Positions 1 to 8,264 of a DNA stretch of 64,000 bases are shown piece by piece. The stretch lies in contig JAFSJK010000006.1 of the NCBI GenBank assembly GCA_017439305.1, positions 62,001 through 126,000 of the forward strand, written 5' to 3'. A program made the position numbers and the translations under genes. Each line of letters begins with the position of its first letter. Positions within the stretch are counted from its first letter, which is position 1. The notes beneath the pieces are model-generated. The model searched no databases. It saw nothing but the letters and a program-made list of their open reading frames with translations, and was not told the origin of the DNA. The DNA is from Bacteroidales bacterium. GTDB lineage: Bacteria; Bacteroidota; Bacteroidia; Bacteroidales; UBA932.

Positions 1-13
1 GTCCACTCAGCGA

Positions 14-220
14 CTACTTTTTATCTTCTTCGCCTTCGACATCCTCGAGTTCCTTCTCCACCTCCTTCATCCCCTGCTTGAAACTCTTGACGCCTTTTCC
101 GAGCCCCTTCATGAACTCAGGAATCTTGTTGGCGCCGAAAAGTACCAGGATGACAACGGCGATGATGACGACCTGCCAAGGGCCGATGACACCGAGCGGA
201 TAGATTAACAGTGTGTTCAT
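14..220 (-). CDS. tatA: Sec-independent protein translocase subunit TatA/E
   Basis: A 68-residue protein with the complete TatA/E layout: a short periplasmic N-terminus, one membrane helix at about residues 16-30 ending in the conserved Phe-Gly pair (28-29), then an amphipathic helix rich in Gly and Lys and an acidic tail. TatA oligomers form the conducting part of the twin-arginine pathway that exports folded proteins across the inner membrane. The start is 11 bases after the stop of the upstream thioesterase gene, so the two are probably cotranscribed. A tatC gene is not visible; it may lie beyond the left edge. The TatA family is clear; TatA versus TatE cannot be separated. Confidence 0.93.
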   Translation of the reverse strand: MNTLLIYPLGVIGPWQVVIIAVVILVLFGANKIPEFMKGLGKGVKSFKQGMKEVEKELEDVEGEEDKK

Positions 221-231
221 ATTCCTGTGTT

Positions 232-639
232 TTACAGTCTTTCTTCAATCATGGTCTGAATCACTTCCGGACAACGGACCGGAAGGAAGGTCTGCGAATC
301 GATGAATCCCAGGGTAACTGCCCCTTCGGCACAAACTTCACCGTTCTGGTTGAGGACAGACTGGCGGACGACGAGTTTCGCCAGGGGGACCTTGTCGATC
401 TCTGCCACCGCCGTGAGGACATCCCCCATCCGGGCCGGATGCTTGAACCGGCACTCGACCGAGACGATCGGAATCATCACGCCGTACTCGCTCTCGCACC
501 GCTCGATGGGAAATCCCCAATCCGCCATCATCTGGTTTCGGGCAATCTCGAAATAGCGGATATAATTCGAGTGATGGACTACAGCCATCTGGTCGGTTTC
601 GTAATAACGGACGGGGAAAGATACCTCAAAATGCGTCAT
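232..639 (-). CDS. YbgC/FadM-type acyl-CoA thioesterase (hot-dog fold)
   Basis: A 135-residue single-domain 4HBT hot-dog protein. The N-terminal [16 protein letters not shown] stretch (about residues 11-26) is the YbgC signature and its Asp16 is the expected catalytic acid. Members hydrolyse short or hydroxylated acyl-CoA or acyl-ACP thioesters in the cytoplasm. The gene is 36 bases downstream of valS and just upstream of tatA on the same strand. In many bacteria ybgC sits beside the tol-pal genes, which are not seen here. The family is secure; the substrate is unknown. Confidence 0.88.
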   Translation of the reverse strand: MTHFEVSFPVRYYETDQMAVVHHSNYIRYFEIARNQMMADWGFPIERCESEYGVMIPIVSVECRFKHPARMGDVLTAVAEIDKVPLAKLVVRQSVLNQNGEVCAEGAVTLGFIDSQTFLPVRCPEVIQTMIEERL

Positions 640-675
640 AACAAAAATGTTAACACATTAAACAATTTTGTTTTA

Positions 676-3330
676 TCAACTATTTTTCAGCGCTTTCAGC
701 TGAGACTCCAGACTCTCAATCTTGGAAAGCGAATCCGCCTCTTTCTTACGCTCGTTTTCGATGACGGCAGCCGGCGCGTTGGCCACGAAGCGCTCGTTGG
801 CAAGCTTTCCGCGGACACCGGCCAGGAATTTCTGCTGGTATGCGAGGTCCTTTTCGAGTTTCGCGATTTCCTCCGCGACATTTACCAGGCCACTCAACGC
901 GACGAACATTTCATGGGTGCGGACCATAAAGCCGACCCCCTGTCCGGAGCCGAAATCAGCCACGGTTTCCACCTTCACATTGCCCATTTTTTCGACGACC
1001 GGGAGAACGTCGGCCGGGAAACCGCCCTTGATCTTCAGGTCAAGGGTTTCCTTCGGAGCGATGTTCTTCTGATTGCGGATGCCACGGACACCGTTCACCG
1101 CTTCCTCGGCGAGCTCGAAGTTCACGAGCGTCTCCGGATCGAACGGCTTCACGACGGGAGCGGCTGCGTACATGATGGTTTCCCCTTCCTTGCGGTCCTC
1201 CATGTTCTGCCACAGTTCCTCCGTGATGAACGGCATCACCGGATGGATGAGTTTGAGCAGGGCCTCGAAGTAGCCCAGCGTGGCATCGTACGTGGCGCGA
1301 TCCACAGGCTGGCCGAAGGCCGGCTTGATGGCCTCGAGGTACCAGGCGCAGTAATCGTCCCAGAACAACTTGTAGATGGCCATCAGGGCGTCGGAAATGC
1401 GGAATTTGCGGTAGTGGTCCTCCACGGTGGCGACCGTCTCGCTGAGTTTCGCGTCGAACCAGCGGATTGCGGCAGCCGCGGCGGGCGTCTGGGCGATGGA
1501 ATCATCGACGGAGAAGCCCTTTACCAGACGGTAGGAGTTCCAGATCTTGTTGCAGAAGGCGGCACCCTGCTTGATCTGGGCCTCATCATAGAAGATGTCG
1601 TTGCCGGCGGACGAGCACAGGAGCATGCCAATGCGGACGGCATCGGCACCGTAGGTTCCGATCAGGTCCAGCGGATTCGGTGAATTGCCGAGGGTCTTCG
1701 ACATCTTCCGGCCGATCTTGTCACGCACGATGCCGGTGAAATACACGTTGGAGAACGGTTCCCGGCCCATGAATTCCTCTCCGGCCATGATCATGCGGGC
1801 CACCCAGAAGAAGATGATGTCCGGGCCGGTCACGAGGTCGCTCGTCGGATAATAGTAGGCCAGGTCCTTGTTGGGTTTGTGGTCCGGATGGCCGGGCATA
1901 TCCGGGTCGAACACGGAGATCGGCCAGAGCCAGGAACTGAACCAGGTATCCAGCACATCCTCGTCCTGATGAAGGTCTTCTGCCTTGATATCCGGGCAGA
2001 TAGCACGTGCGGCCTCAAGTGCCGCTTCCGGTGTGGCCTCCACCACGAACTGGCCGTTCGGGAGGTAGTAGGCCGGAATCCGCTGGCCCCACCAGAGCTG
2101 ACGGGAGATGCACCAGTCGTGGGCATTCTCCATCCAGTGGCGGTAAGTATTGACATAACGCTCGGGTATGAACTTCGTCCGTCCGCTGTCGACCGTCTCC
2201 AGGGCGACCTTCGCCAGGGTGTCCATCTTCAGGAACCACTGGGCGGAGAGCTTGGGCTCGATGACGGCATTCGTCCGCTCGGAATAGCCGACCGGCGAGG
2301 TGTAGTCTTCCACCTTCACCAGGTTGCCTGCTTCCTCCAGCATCTTCACGATCTTCTTGCGGGCGACGAAACGGTCCTCGCCGACAAGGATTTGCGCGTT
2401 CTCGTTCAGCTTGCCGTGGTCGTCGATGATTTCCAGGACCGGGAGGTTGTGGCGCAGACCGATCTCATAGTCGTGCACGTCGTGCGCCGGGGTCACTTTC
2501 AGGCAACCGGTACCGAAATCCATCTCCACGTAATCATCCTCGATCACCGGGATTTCCCGGTTGATCAGCGGGATCAGGACCTTCTTGCCGCGCAGCCAGT
2601 GATGGCGCTCATCCTTCGGATTCACGCAGATGGCGGCATCGGCCATGATGGTCTCCGGACGGGTGGTCGCAATCACGAGGAACTTGTCCGTAGGCTGGCC
2701 GTTCCCGTCAGAAATGTAATAACGGAGATGGTAGAAATGGCTCTGGGTGTCCTTGTGGACGACTTCGTCGTCGCTCACGGCCGTGAGGGCCTCGGGGTCC
2801 CAGTTCACCATCCGGACACCCTTGTAGATCCAACCCTTGCGGTAAAAATAGACAAAAGTATTGATAACAGCCTCGGAGAGAGCCGGTTCCATCGTAAAGC
2901 GGGTACGGTCCCAGTCACAGGAGCATCCCAGTTTGCGGAGCTGCTGCAGGATGATGCCGCCATGCTCTTCCTTCCAGGCCCACGCATGCTTCAGGAACTC
3001 TTCGCGGCCGATGTCCTCCTTGGAGATGCCCTCCGCCTTGAGTTTCGCCACGACCTTGGACTCGGTAGCGATGGAAGCGTGGTCCGTTCCCGGCACCCAG
3101 CAGGCGTTCTTGCCATGCATGCGGGCGTTCCGGATGAGAACGTCATTCAGCGTATTGTTGAGCACGTGACCCATATGCAGGATGCCCGTCACGTTGGGCG
3201 GCGGGATCACGATCGTATAAGGTTCCTTTTCGTTGGGTTCGGAATGGAAGAACTTGTGTTCCAGCCAATAGGCGTACCACTTGTCCTCCACTTCCGCGGC
3301 GTTGTACTTTGCTGCTAATTCCATGTTCAT
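676..3330 (-). CDS. valS: valine--tRNA ligase
   Basis: An 884-residue class I aminoacyl-tRNA synthetase of normal length for ValRS. The HIGH signature (PPPNVTGILHMGH) is near residues 43-55 and KMSKT near residue 541. The CP1 editing domain lies between them, followed by the anticodon-binding domain and a C-terminal coiled-coil arm (about residues 820-884, rich in Lys, Glu and Leu) typical of ValRS. It charges tRNA-Val and edits mischarged threonine. Two in-frame ATG codons, at 3330 and 3324, could both serve as start. A TACTTTTG box at 3350-3343 is the likely promoter, divergent from the DUF3467 operon. Confidence 0.98.
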   Translation of the reverse strand: MNMELAAKYNAAEVEDKWYAYWLEHKFFHSEPNEKEPYTIVIPPPNVTGILHMGHVLNNTLNDVLIRNARMHGKNACWVPGTDHASIATESKVVAKLKAEGISKEDIGREEFLKHAWAWKEEHGGIILQQLRKLGCSCDWDRTRFTMEPALSEAVINTFVYFYRKGWIYKGVRMVNWDPEALTAVSDDEVVHKDTQSHFYHLRYYISDGNGQPTDKFLVIATTRPETIMADAAICVNPKDERHHWLRGKKVLIPLINREIPVIEDDYVEMDFGTGCLKVTPAHDVHDYEIGLRHNLPVLEIIDDHGKLNENAQILVGEDRFVARKKIVKMLEEAGNLVKVEDYTSPVGYSERTNAVIEPKLSAQWFLKMDTLAKVALETVDSGRTKFIPERYVNTYRHWMENAHDWCISRQLWWGQRIPAYYLPNGQFVVEATPEAALEAARAICPDIKAEDLHQDEDVLDTWFSSWLWPISVFDPDMPGHPDHKPNKDLAYYYPTSDLVTGPDIIFFWVARMIMAGEEFMGREPFSNVYFTGIVRDKIGRKMSKTLGNSPNPLDLIGTYGADAVRIGMLLCSSAGNDIFYDEAQIKQGAAFCNKIWNSYRLVKGFSVDDSIAQTPAAAAAIRWFDAKLSETVATVEDHYRKFRISDALMAIYKLFWDDYCAWYLEAIKPAFGQPVDRATYDATLGYFEALLKLIHPVMPFITEELWQNMEDRKEGETIMYAAAPVVKPFDPETLVNFELAEEAVNGVRGIRNQKNIAPKETLDLKIKGGFPADVLPVVEKMGNVKVETVADFGSGQGVGFMVRTHEMFVALSGLVNVAEEIAKLEKDLAYQQKFLAGVRGKLANERFVANAPAAVIENERKKEADSLSKIESLESQLKALKNS

Positions 3331-3342
3331 AGTTTTATCTTA

Positions 3343-3370
3343 CAAAAGTAACGAATTTTTATTAAATTTG
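3343..3370. promoter_or_regulatory. divergent promoters of valS and the DUF3467-kdsC operon
   Basis: Two Bacteroidota-type TAnnTTTG boxes lie back to back: TACTTTTG on the minus strand (3350-3343), 12 bases before the first valS ATG, and TAAATTTG on the plus strand (3363-3370), 29 bases before the DUF3467 ATG. I do not see clear -33 TTG elements for either, so only the boxes are asserted. Confidence 0.6.
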
Positions 3371-3399
3371 TAAAATTGAAACTTGAAACGAATCCGATT

Positions 3400-3750
3400 A
3401 TGGACAATAACAACCAAAAACCGCAGCAGAATCAACTTTCGATCGAGCTCAACCCCCAGACTACCAAGGTTTCCTACTCGAACCTCGCCATCATCTCCCA
3501 TTCCCGGAGCGAGTTCGTGCTGGATTTCGCGGCCACCCTGCCCGGCCTGCCCAAGGCCCAGGTCGGCGACCGCATCATCATGACCCCGGAACACGCCAAA
3601 CGGCTGATGAACGCCCTTTTCGACAATATCTCCAAGTATGAGGCCCAGTTCGGGGTCATCGACCTCAATGGCAACGGCGGATCGCCGAAACCCGGCAGCA
3701 CCTTCGATCTCGGTTCCTTCGGTCCCATCGGTGGCGGCAGCAAGTCCTGA
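3400..3750 (+). CDS. DUF3467 domain-containing protein
   Basis: A small protein of 116 residues with the DUF3467 pattern: a polar, Gln/Asn-rich N-terminus, a beta-rich core in which a YSN and SRSEFVLDF stretch (about residues 30-50) is conserved, a helix with the MTPEHAKRLMNAL motif, and a Gly-rich tail. Function is unknown across the family. The start is placed at the ATG at 3400; an in-frame TTG at 3376 lies almost on the promoter box and is less likely. It is the first gene of a five-gene run, three bases before kdsC. Confidence 0.85.
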   Translation: MDNNNQKPQQNQLSIELNPQTTKVSYSNLAIISHSRSEFVLDFAATLPGLPKAQVGDRIIMTPEHAKRLMNALFDNISKYEAQFGVIDLNGNGGSPKPGSTFDLGSFGPIGGGSKS

Positions 3751-3753
3751 CCC

Positions 3754-4275
3754 ATGGACATTCTGAAAATCAAGGCATTCGCCCTGGACATCGACGGCGT
3801 CTTCACCGACGGAAGCATCCTGTGCACAACCGAGGGCGACCTTTTGCGCGTGTATGACGCAAAAGACGGGTTCGCCATCCGGATGGCCGTGATGAACGGT
3901 TACCCGGTGGGCATCATCACCGGCGGAAGCTCCGAATCCATCCGGAAAAGGATGCTCGCAAGCGGCATCCTGCCCGAGGACGTTTACCTGCACTGCCGGG
4001 ACAAGATGGACCAGTTCCGGGAGTTTTGCGGGAAATATGCGCTGAAGCCCGGGGAAGTCATGTATTTCGGCGACGACATCCCTGACGTGGAGGTCCTGCA
4101 GGCCGCCGGCTGCGGCGTGTGCCCTGCCGACGGCGTCGAGGAAGCGAAAGCCGCTGCGGATATCGTCTCCACCAAACCCGGTGGCAGAGGATGCATCCGG
4201 GAAGTCATCGAAAATACAATGAAGGCCCAGGGAAAATGGGTCTTTGACACAGGTGTCTACAAAAAGACATTCTAG
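3754..4275 (+). CDS. kdsC: KdsC-type 3-deoxy-D-manno-octulosonate 8-phosphate phosphatase
   Basis: A 173-residue HAD-superfamily phosphatase of the C0 (capless, tetrameric) type. The catalytic DxD motif is D12/D14 in LDIDGVFTDG, and the C-terminal GDDIPD metal-binding motif is near residue 107. KdsC removes the 8-phosphate from KDO-8-P in lipopolysaccharide inner-core synthesis. No kdsA, kdsB or kdsD neighbour is present. It follows DUF3467 by 3 bases and precedes maf by 4, so translation is probably coupled. Confidence 0.9.
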   Translation: MDILKIKAFALDIDGVFTDGSILCTTEGDLLRVYDAKDGFAIRMAVMNGYPVGIITGGSSESIRKRMLASGILPEDVYLHCRDKMDQFREFCGKYALKPGEVMYFGDDIPDVEVLQAAGCGVCPADGVEEAKAAADIVSTKPGGRGCIREVIENTMKAQGKWVFDTGVYKKTF

Positions 4276-4279
4276 GCCG

Positions 4280-4873
4280 ATGGACTTGAAAGGAAAGCGG
4301 GTCATCCTGGGCAGCAACTCCCCCAGACGAAGGGAGCTGCTTGCGGGCTTGAACATTGATTTCGAGGTAGATACCCGAAATGATTTCGATGAACGCTTCA
4401 GCCCGGATACACCCTATGACGAAGTCCCCCGGCTAATGTCCGTAGGCAAGTCCCATGGCTTCCACCGCCCGCTGGAAGAAGACGAAATCCTCATCACGGC
4501 CGACACCATGGTCATCCTCCCTCCGGCAGACGGGCGCCCCGGCGAAATCCTGGGAAAGCCCAGGGACCGCGAAGACGCCATCCGGATGCTCCGGGACCTC
4601 TCCGGCCGCGAACATCACGTCACCACCGCCGTTACCATCCGTACCCGCGACCGGGAAGAGACCTTCACCGACACCACCGAAGTCTGGTTCAAGGACCTTA
4701 CCGACGAGGAAATCACCTATTACGTAGATACTTGCAAGCCCTTCGACAAGGCCGGTGCCTATGCCATCCAGGAATGGATCGGCCATGCCGGCATCACCCG
4801 CATCGACGGATCCTACTTCAATGTCGTTGGATTTCCGGTCCAGAAGGTGTACGAAGCGCTTTGCAACCTGTAG
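4280..4873 (+). CDS. maf: Maf family nucleoside triphosphate pyrophosphatase
   Basis: A 197-residue protein starting at the ATG at 4280, four bases after the kdsC stop; a longer in-frame extension would overlap kdsC. It begins with the Maf signature (LGSNSPRRRELL, about residues 9-20) and has the TADTMV motif and a QEWIG motif near residue 165. Maf proteins are house-cleaning pyrophosphatases that hydrolyse non-canonical or pyrimidine NTPs (dTTP/UTP type for the YhdE group) and affect septum formation. The family is secure; the exact nucleotide is not. Confidence 0.92.
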   Translation: MDLKGKRVILGSNSPRRRELLAGLNIDFEVDTRNDFDERFSPDTPYDEVPRLMSVGKSHGFHRPLEEDEILITADTMVILPPADGRPGEILGKPRDREDAIRMLRDLSGREHHVTTAVTIRTRDREETFTDTTEVWFKDLTDEEITYYVDTCKPFDKAGAYAIQEWIGHAGITRIDGSYFNVVGFPVQKVYEALCNL

Positions 4874-4889
4874 AACACAGCCAATAATC

Positions 4890-6158
4890 ATGAGAAGAGT
4901 CCTGACCACCCTCCTGGCCACGCTTTGTTCCCTGCTGGTGCTGGCACAGAACGTTCCTGCCCTCGAGCAGTTGAAGGCCGATCCCCGCAAGGCCTACGGT
5001 ACCGACTATCCCTACGGATTCAAGACGGAACCGCTCACACCTGCACCGCGCGGGTATAAACCGTTCTATATCACCGGTTACGCCCGTCACGGTTCCCGCT
5101 ATTACTGGAACGACCGGCTGTACAAGCAGCTGGATACCCTTCTGAAAGCCGCCCATGAGAAACAGCTTCTGACGAGTGAAGGCGAGGCTTTCTACGGCCG
5201 TTTCCTCAATGCGAAGCAGGAACTGATGACCGGTATCAGTGAACTCACCGAACTGGGATGGCAGCAGCATCAGCAGATAGCCCGCACCCTGTACGAGCGT
5301 TTCCCGGAAGTATTCTGGAAGGGCGGCAACGTACTTGCCATCTCCTCGCTTTCCGGCCGATGCGTGCTCAGTATGTCCGCTTTCTGCCAGGAACTGGTGC
5401 AGTGCAACCCGAAAATCGAGATCCGGGAACAGTCTTCCCGCTTCACGCTGGACGGCGTCGTTCCGGGTGACAGGCAGAATCCCGCCTACCGCACATGGCC
5501 GAAAGCGAATCCCCGCTATGAGAAGAACCTCGACGCCTTCCCCAGGGACACCACGCTCCGGCACAAGGTGCTTACCCGCGTCTTCAAGTCCACGGAAGGC
5601 CTTCCCGGCAATTTGCGGCAGATCGCCGACAACCTGGTGAGCCTGTACACTTCCCTCCCCAGCATCAACCATGAAGGTATGCTCGGCGACATCATCACCG
5701 ACGAGGACATCGTACGCAACTGGGAATCCGCCAACCTGGATTCCTACTCCTGGGTTTTCCGCGACCAGTATCAGACCATCCCCATCCTGCGGGACATCTT
5801 AACGAAGGCCGATGCCGTCCTGGACGGTACCAGCGACCGCATCGCTGATTTCCGTTTCGGGCACGATTCCTACATCGGTCCCCTGACCGTGCTGATGGGC
5901 CTGGACGGCGCAGACCTGGACCCCGAAGACCCTTTTGCTGTCAAAGACTGCTACCAGGACTGGAAGACCTGCAAAGCCTCGAACATCCAACTCGTCTTCT
6001 ACCGGAGCAAGCGCGCCACCGACGGGATTCTCGTTAAATGCCTCCTGAACGGCTTCGAGGTTACCCTCCCTATCAAAACGGACAGTTTCCCCTATTACCA
6101 ATGGGCTGATGTCCGCGCTCTCTATCTGAACCGTATCGCGGACGCGGAAAAGGATTGA
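4890..6158 (+). CDS. secreted histidine-type acid phosphatase (phytase/MINPP-like)
   Basis: A 422-residue protein with a signal peptide (residues 1-19, LLATLCSLLVLAQ), placing it in the periplasm or outside. It has the histidine acid phosphatase signature RHGSR at residues 66-70, and a C-terminal GHD motif near residue 325 fits the proton-donor HD/HAE position. Family members hydrolyse phosphomonoesters, including inositol phosphates in MINPP-like Bacteroides enzymes. The start is the ATG at 4890, which gives the signal peptide. The gene sits 16 bases after maf, and its stop overlaps the start of the PHP phosphatase gene. Substrate is not determinable. Confidence 0.85.
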   Translation: MRRVLTTLLATLCSLLVLAQNVPALEQLKADPRKAYGTDYPYGFKTEPLTPAPRGYKPFYITGYARHGSRYYWNDRLYKQLDTLLKAAHEKQLLTSEGEAFYGRFLNAKQELMTGISELTELGWQQHQQIARTLYERFPEVFWKGGNVLAISSLSGRCVLSMSAFCQELVQCNPKIEIREQSSRFTLDGVVPGDRQNPAYRTWPKANPRYEKNLDAFPRDTTLRHKVLTRVFKSTEGLPGNLRQIADNLVSLYTSLPSINHEGMLGDIITDEDIVRNWESANLDSYSWVFRDQYQTIPILRDILTKADAVLDGTSDRIADFRFGHDSYIGPLTVLMGLDGADLDPEDPFAVKDCYQDWKTCKASNIQLVFYRSKRATDGILVKCLLNGFEVTLPIKTDSFPYYQWADVRALYLNRIADAEKD

Positions 6159-6826
6159 TGGAACCGCTCATGATGGATTGGGATCCAAGGACAGATTGCC
6201 ATTGCCATATCCTTCCGGGTCTGGATGACGGGGCCGCATCGCTTGAAGAGGCTGTTTTCCTGGCCGGGAAGCAGGCGGAGTGGGGTTTTCGGAAGGTCGT
6301 ATGCACTTCACACAGAGTCGGAAAGTATCCCAATGTTCCGGATTCGGTGATAACGGCATGCCGGAACCTGCAGGAGGAACTCCGGAAACGGAGCATTCCC
6401 CTGGAACTCATTCCATCCATGGAGTACAGGTTGATTCCGGAGACTTGGCCGGAAACCCTGGAAAAAGGCTGGCTGCTGCCTTGGGAAGGCAATCACATCC
6501 TCATCGAACTGCCGATCCATAAAGCTTCAAGAATCGGGAACATCATTCCCGAGGACGAAATCAAGCGTTTGCTGGACCGGGGATATCAGCCCGTCCTGGC
6601 GCACCCGGAGCGATACCTGTACCTGGATCCGGACCGATACCGCAGCCTGAAAGAGGCCGGTGCGCTCTTCCAGAGGAACATCGGCTCGCTGGAAGGGTTG
6701 TACGGGGATGCCGTGAGCGCAAGGGCGGAAAGCCTTGCCGCCGAAGGATTCTACGACATGCAGGGCACGGACCTGCACAACGCACGCTATGCGGCGTTCT
6801 TCGACAGTTTCGGTTTCCGGGTTTAA
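6158..6826 (+). CDS. CpsB/YwqE-type PHP-domain tyrosine-protein phosphatase
   Basis: A 222-residue PHP-fold protein. The N-terminal DCHCHILPGLDDGA motif (about residues 13-26) is the hallmark of the CpsB/CapC/YwqE group, which uses a trinuclear metal centre to dephosphorylate bacterial tyrosine kinases that control capsule export. Further metal ligands fit the LAHPERY motif (about 148-154) and the TDLHN motif near the end. The ATG at 6158 shares its A with the previous stop codon. No BY-kinase or capsule gene is nearby, which is unusual for this family and leaves the target open. Confidence 0.88.
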   Translation: MEPLMMDWDPRTDCHCHILPGLDDGAASLEEAVFLAGKQAEWGFRKVVCTSHRVGKYPNVPDSVITACRNLQEELRKRSIPLELIPSMEYRLIPETWPETLEKGWLLPWEGNHILIELPIHKASRIGNIIPEDEIKRLLDRGYQPVLAHPERYLYLDPDRYRSLKEAGALFQRNIGSLEGLYGDAVSARAESLAAEGFYDMQGTDLHNARYAAFFDSFGFRV

Positions 6827-6850
6827 GGTTCCAACGACACTTCAGGGCAT

Positions 6851-6889
6851 AAAAAAAAGAGAGTCGGCCTGTCTCAGGCGGACGCTCTC
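6851..6889 (-). terminator. Rho-independent terminator of the orphan transcript
   Basis: On the minus strand GAGAG pairs with CTCTC and GCCT with AGGC across a small internal loop, followed at once by eight T residues (A run at 6851-6858 on the plus strand). It faces only the minus strand: on the plus strand no T run follows, so it does not terminate the cpsB-like operon. Confidence 0.75.
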
Positions 6890-6966
6890 ACTAACCACAT
6901 AATTAATAACACTAAAACTAATAACCAATAGAATGATTCCGTCAAGAGAACCTTGCTTCCTCATTC
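6851..6966 (-). ncRNA. putative orphan small RNA or leader transcript
   Basis: A short transcription unit with no gene behind it. A strong promoter (TTTG 7003-7000, 19 bases, TACCTTTG 6980-6973) would start RNA near 6966, and a terminator hairpin with eight T residues ends at about 6851, giving roughly 115 nt. An ATG at 6964 opens a frame of 40 codons, but it reads through the terminator to a stop at 6842, beyond the RNA end. A second frame from a TTG at 6939 gives a Leu/Val-rich 23-residue peptide ending in the hairpin. The RNA is U-rich, so hydrophobic translations are expected by chance. The downstream gene is on the opposite strand, so this is either an independent sRNA or a leader that has lost its operon. 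Confidence 0.55.
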
Positions 6967-6972
6967 CGGATA

Positions 6973-7003
6973 CAAAGGTACGGCTTTTTTCTTGATTTGC
7001 AAA
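6973..7003 (-). promoter_or_regulatory. strong promoter of the orphan transcript
   Basis: TTTG (7003-7000), 19 bases, TACCTTTG (6980-6973), preceded by A/T tracts across about 7004-7045. The TTTGCAAA core and spacing match the tRNA-Phe promoter at 47664-47694, which argues for high stable-RNA-like output. Confidence 0.8.
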
Positions 7004-7045
7004 TTTTTTCAAAACTTTTTTTTGAAATTTTTTTACAAATTTCAT

Positions 7046-7102
7046 AAGTTATTGATTATCAAGATATATCTAAATACTTATTTTCAATTCAACCAATAAC
7101 TT
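7046..7102. repeat. AT-rich inverted repeat upstream of the orphan promoter
   Basis: AAGTTATTG at 7046-7054 and CAATAACTT at 7094-7102 are perfect 9-base inverted copies 39 bases apart. The spacer contains two smaller palindromes, TTGATTATCAA and GATATATC. The position upstream of the orphan promoter would suit a regulator-binding region, but AT-rich sequence makes chance palindromes common. Confidence 0.35.
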
Positions 7103-7109
7103 TCAGGAC

Positions 7110-7157
7110 ACAAAAAAGCGAAAAACTAAGAGAGAGACCCTTCGGATCCCTCTCTTT
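7110..7157 (-). terminator. terminator downstream of tdh
   Basis: On the minus strand, AAGAGAGGGATCC can pair with GGGTCTCTCTCTT through 13 positions (two G-U wobbles) around a GAA loop, followed by a T-rich tail (AGTTTTTCGCTTTTTT). It begins about 45 bases after the tdh stop codon. Confidence 0.65.
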
Positions 7158-7201
7158 CAACCGAATCGAAACCCCAAGGTTACGATTTCGTAGCCATCTT
7201 T

Positions 7202-8158
7202 TTACAACAGTTTCTTCCTGAGACAGGCGATCATGTCCACCGTCATCGAATCCAGGTCATAGGTGGGTTTCCAATCCCACTCTTTCCGGGCGCAGCTGTC
7301 ATCCATCGAATCGGGCCAGGAATTGGCGATGGCCTGGCGGACCGGATCCACCTCATAGCGGACTTTCAGCCCCGGAATGTACTCGCGGATCTTCGCGAAG
7401 AGCTGCTCCGGCTCGAAACTCATCGAGGCGATGTTGAAGGAATTCCGGTGGACGAGGCGGGAAGGGTCAGCCTCCATCAGATGCACAGCGGCACCCAGGG
7501 CATCCGGCATGTACATCATATCCATATAGGTACCCGGTGCGATCGGGCAGACGAATTCCTCCCCTTTCACGGCGGAATAATACACTTCCACGGCATAGTC
7601 CGTAGTACCGCCGCCGGGAAGGGTGACATTGGAGATCAGGCCGGGGAAACGGACCGAGCGCGTATCCACGCCATATTTATGGAAATAGTAGTCACTCAAC
7701 AGTTCCGTGGCGACTTTCGTGACACCGTACATGGACCGGGGGCGCTGGATCGTGTCCTGCGGGGTTCCGACATGAGGAGTCTCGGGGCCGAAGGAGCCGA
7801 TGGAACTCGGGGTGAATACCGCGCATTTTTTCTCGCGGGCAACCTCGAGGATGTTCAGCAGGCCGTTCATCTGGATGTCCCAGGCCAGAAGGGGCTTTTT
7901 CTCCGCCACGGCCGACAGGAGGGCGGCCAGGTTGTAGATGGTGTCGATCGAATACTTCTCCACGATGGCAGCCAGGCCGGCGGCATCGCGGACGTCGGCC
8001 AGTTCGGCCGGTCCGCTCTCCAGCAGGATGCCTTTGGGTTCAGCGCCGGGGATGTACCCGGCGACTACGGTGCTGCCGGGGATTTCCCGGCGGATTTTCA
8101 TCGTGAGTTCAGAGCCGATCTGGCCCGTGGAACCTATGACAAGGACATTTTTCATCAC
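7202..8158 (-). CDS. tdh: NAD-dependent L-threonine 3-dehydrogenase, epimerase-like type
   Basis: A 318-residue extended-SDR protein. The Rossmann glycine motif GSTGQIGSE is at residues 9-17 and the catalytic Tyr/Lys pair is in YGVTK near residue 143. Length and sequence fit the UDP-galactose-epimerase-like threonine dehydrogenases rather than the zinc-dependent medium-chain type. It oxidises L-threonine to 2-amino-3-ketobutyrate, which the divergent kbl product cleaves to glycine and acetyl-CoA; that pairing strongly supports the assignment. Its promoter faces kbl across a 106-base gap. Confidence 0.9.
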   Translation of the reverse strand: MMKNVLVIGSTGQIGSELTMKIRREIPGSTVVAGYIPGAEPKGILLESGPAELADVRDAAGLAAIVEKYSIDTIYNLAALLSAVAEKKPLLAWDIQMNGLLNILEVAREKKCAVFTPSSIGSFGPETPHVGTPQDTIQRPRSMYGVTKVATELLSDYYFHKYGVDTRSVRFPGLISNVTLPGGGTTDYAVEVYYSAVKGEEFVCPIAPGTYMDMMYMPDALGAAVHLMEADPSRLVHRNSFNIASMSFEPEQLFAKIREYIPGLKVRYEVDPVRQAIANSWPDSMDDSCARKEWDWKPTYDLDSMTVDMIACLRKKLL

Positions 8159-8174
8159 ATCAGTTTTAGCAGTA

Positions 8175-8233
8175 CAAATTTATGAATTTTCTTAAAAAAA
8201 AGCTCCATTTTCCACGGAAAATCTTTAAATTTG
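8175..8233. promoter_or_regulatory. tdh-kbl divergent promoters with palindrome
   Basis: TAAATTTG boxes face both ways: minus strand 8182-8175 for tdh and plus strand 8226-8233 for kbl. Between them ATTTTCC-AC-GGAAAAT (8207-8222) is a perfect 7-base-arm palindrome just upstream of the kbl box, in the place where a regulator could control kbl. Neither promoter has a convincing -33 TTG, consistent with dependence on a regulator. Confidence 0.5.
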
Positions 8234-8264
8234 AAAGCAGAAAACACAAAACAACCTTATAATC

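Noticed and set aside
640..675. AAACAA-TT-TTGTTT palindrome between valS and the thioesterase gene as a terminator
   Set aside because: The stem is short and purely A/T with no GC core, and the downstream genes appear cotranscribed.
6842..7045. A 67-codon minus-strand frame in the gap after the PHP phosphatase
   Set aside because: Its first part lies upstream of the predicted transcription start and its end lies beyond the terminator, so it cannot be translated whole from this RNA.
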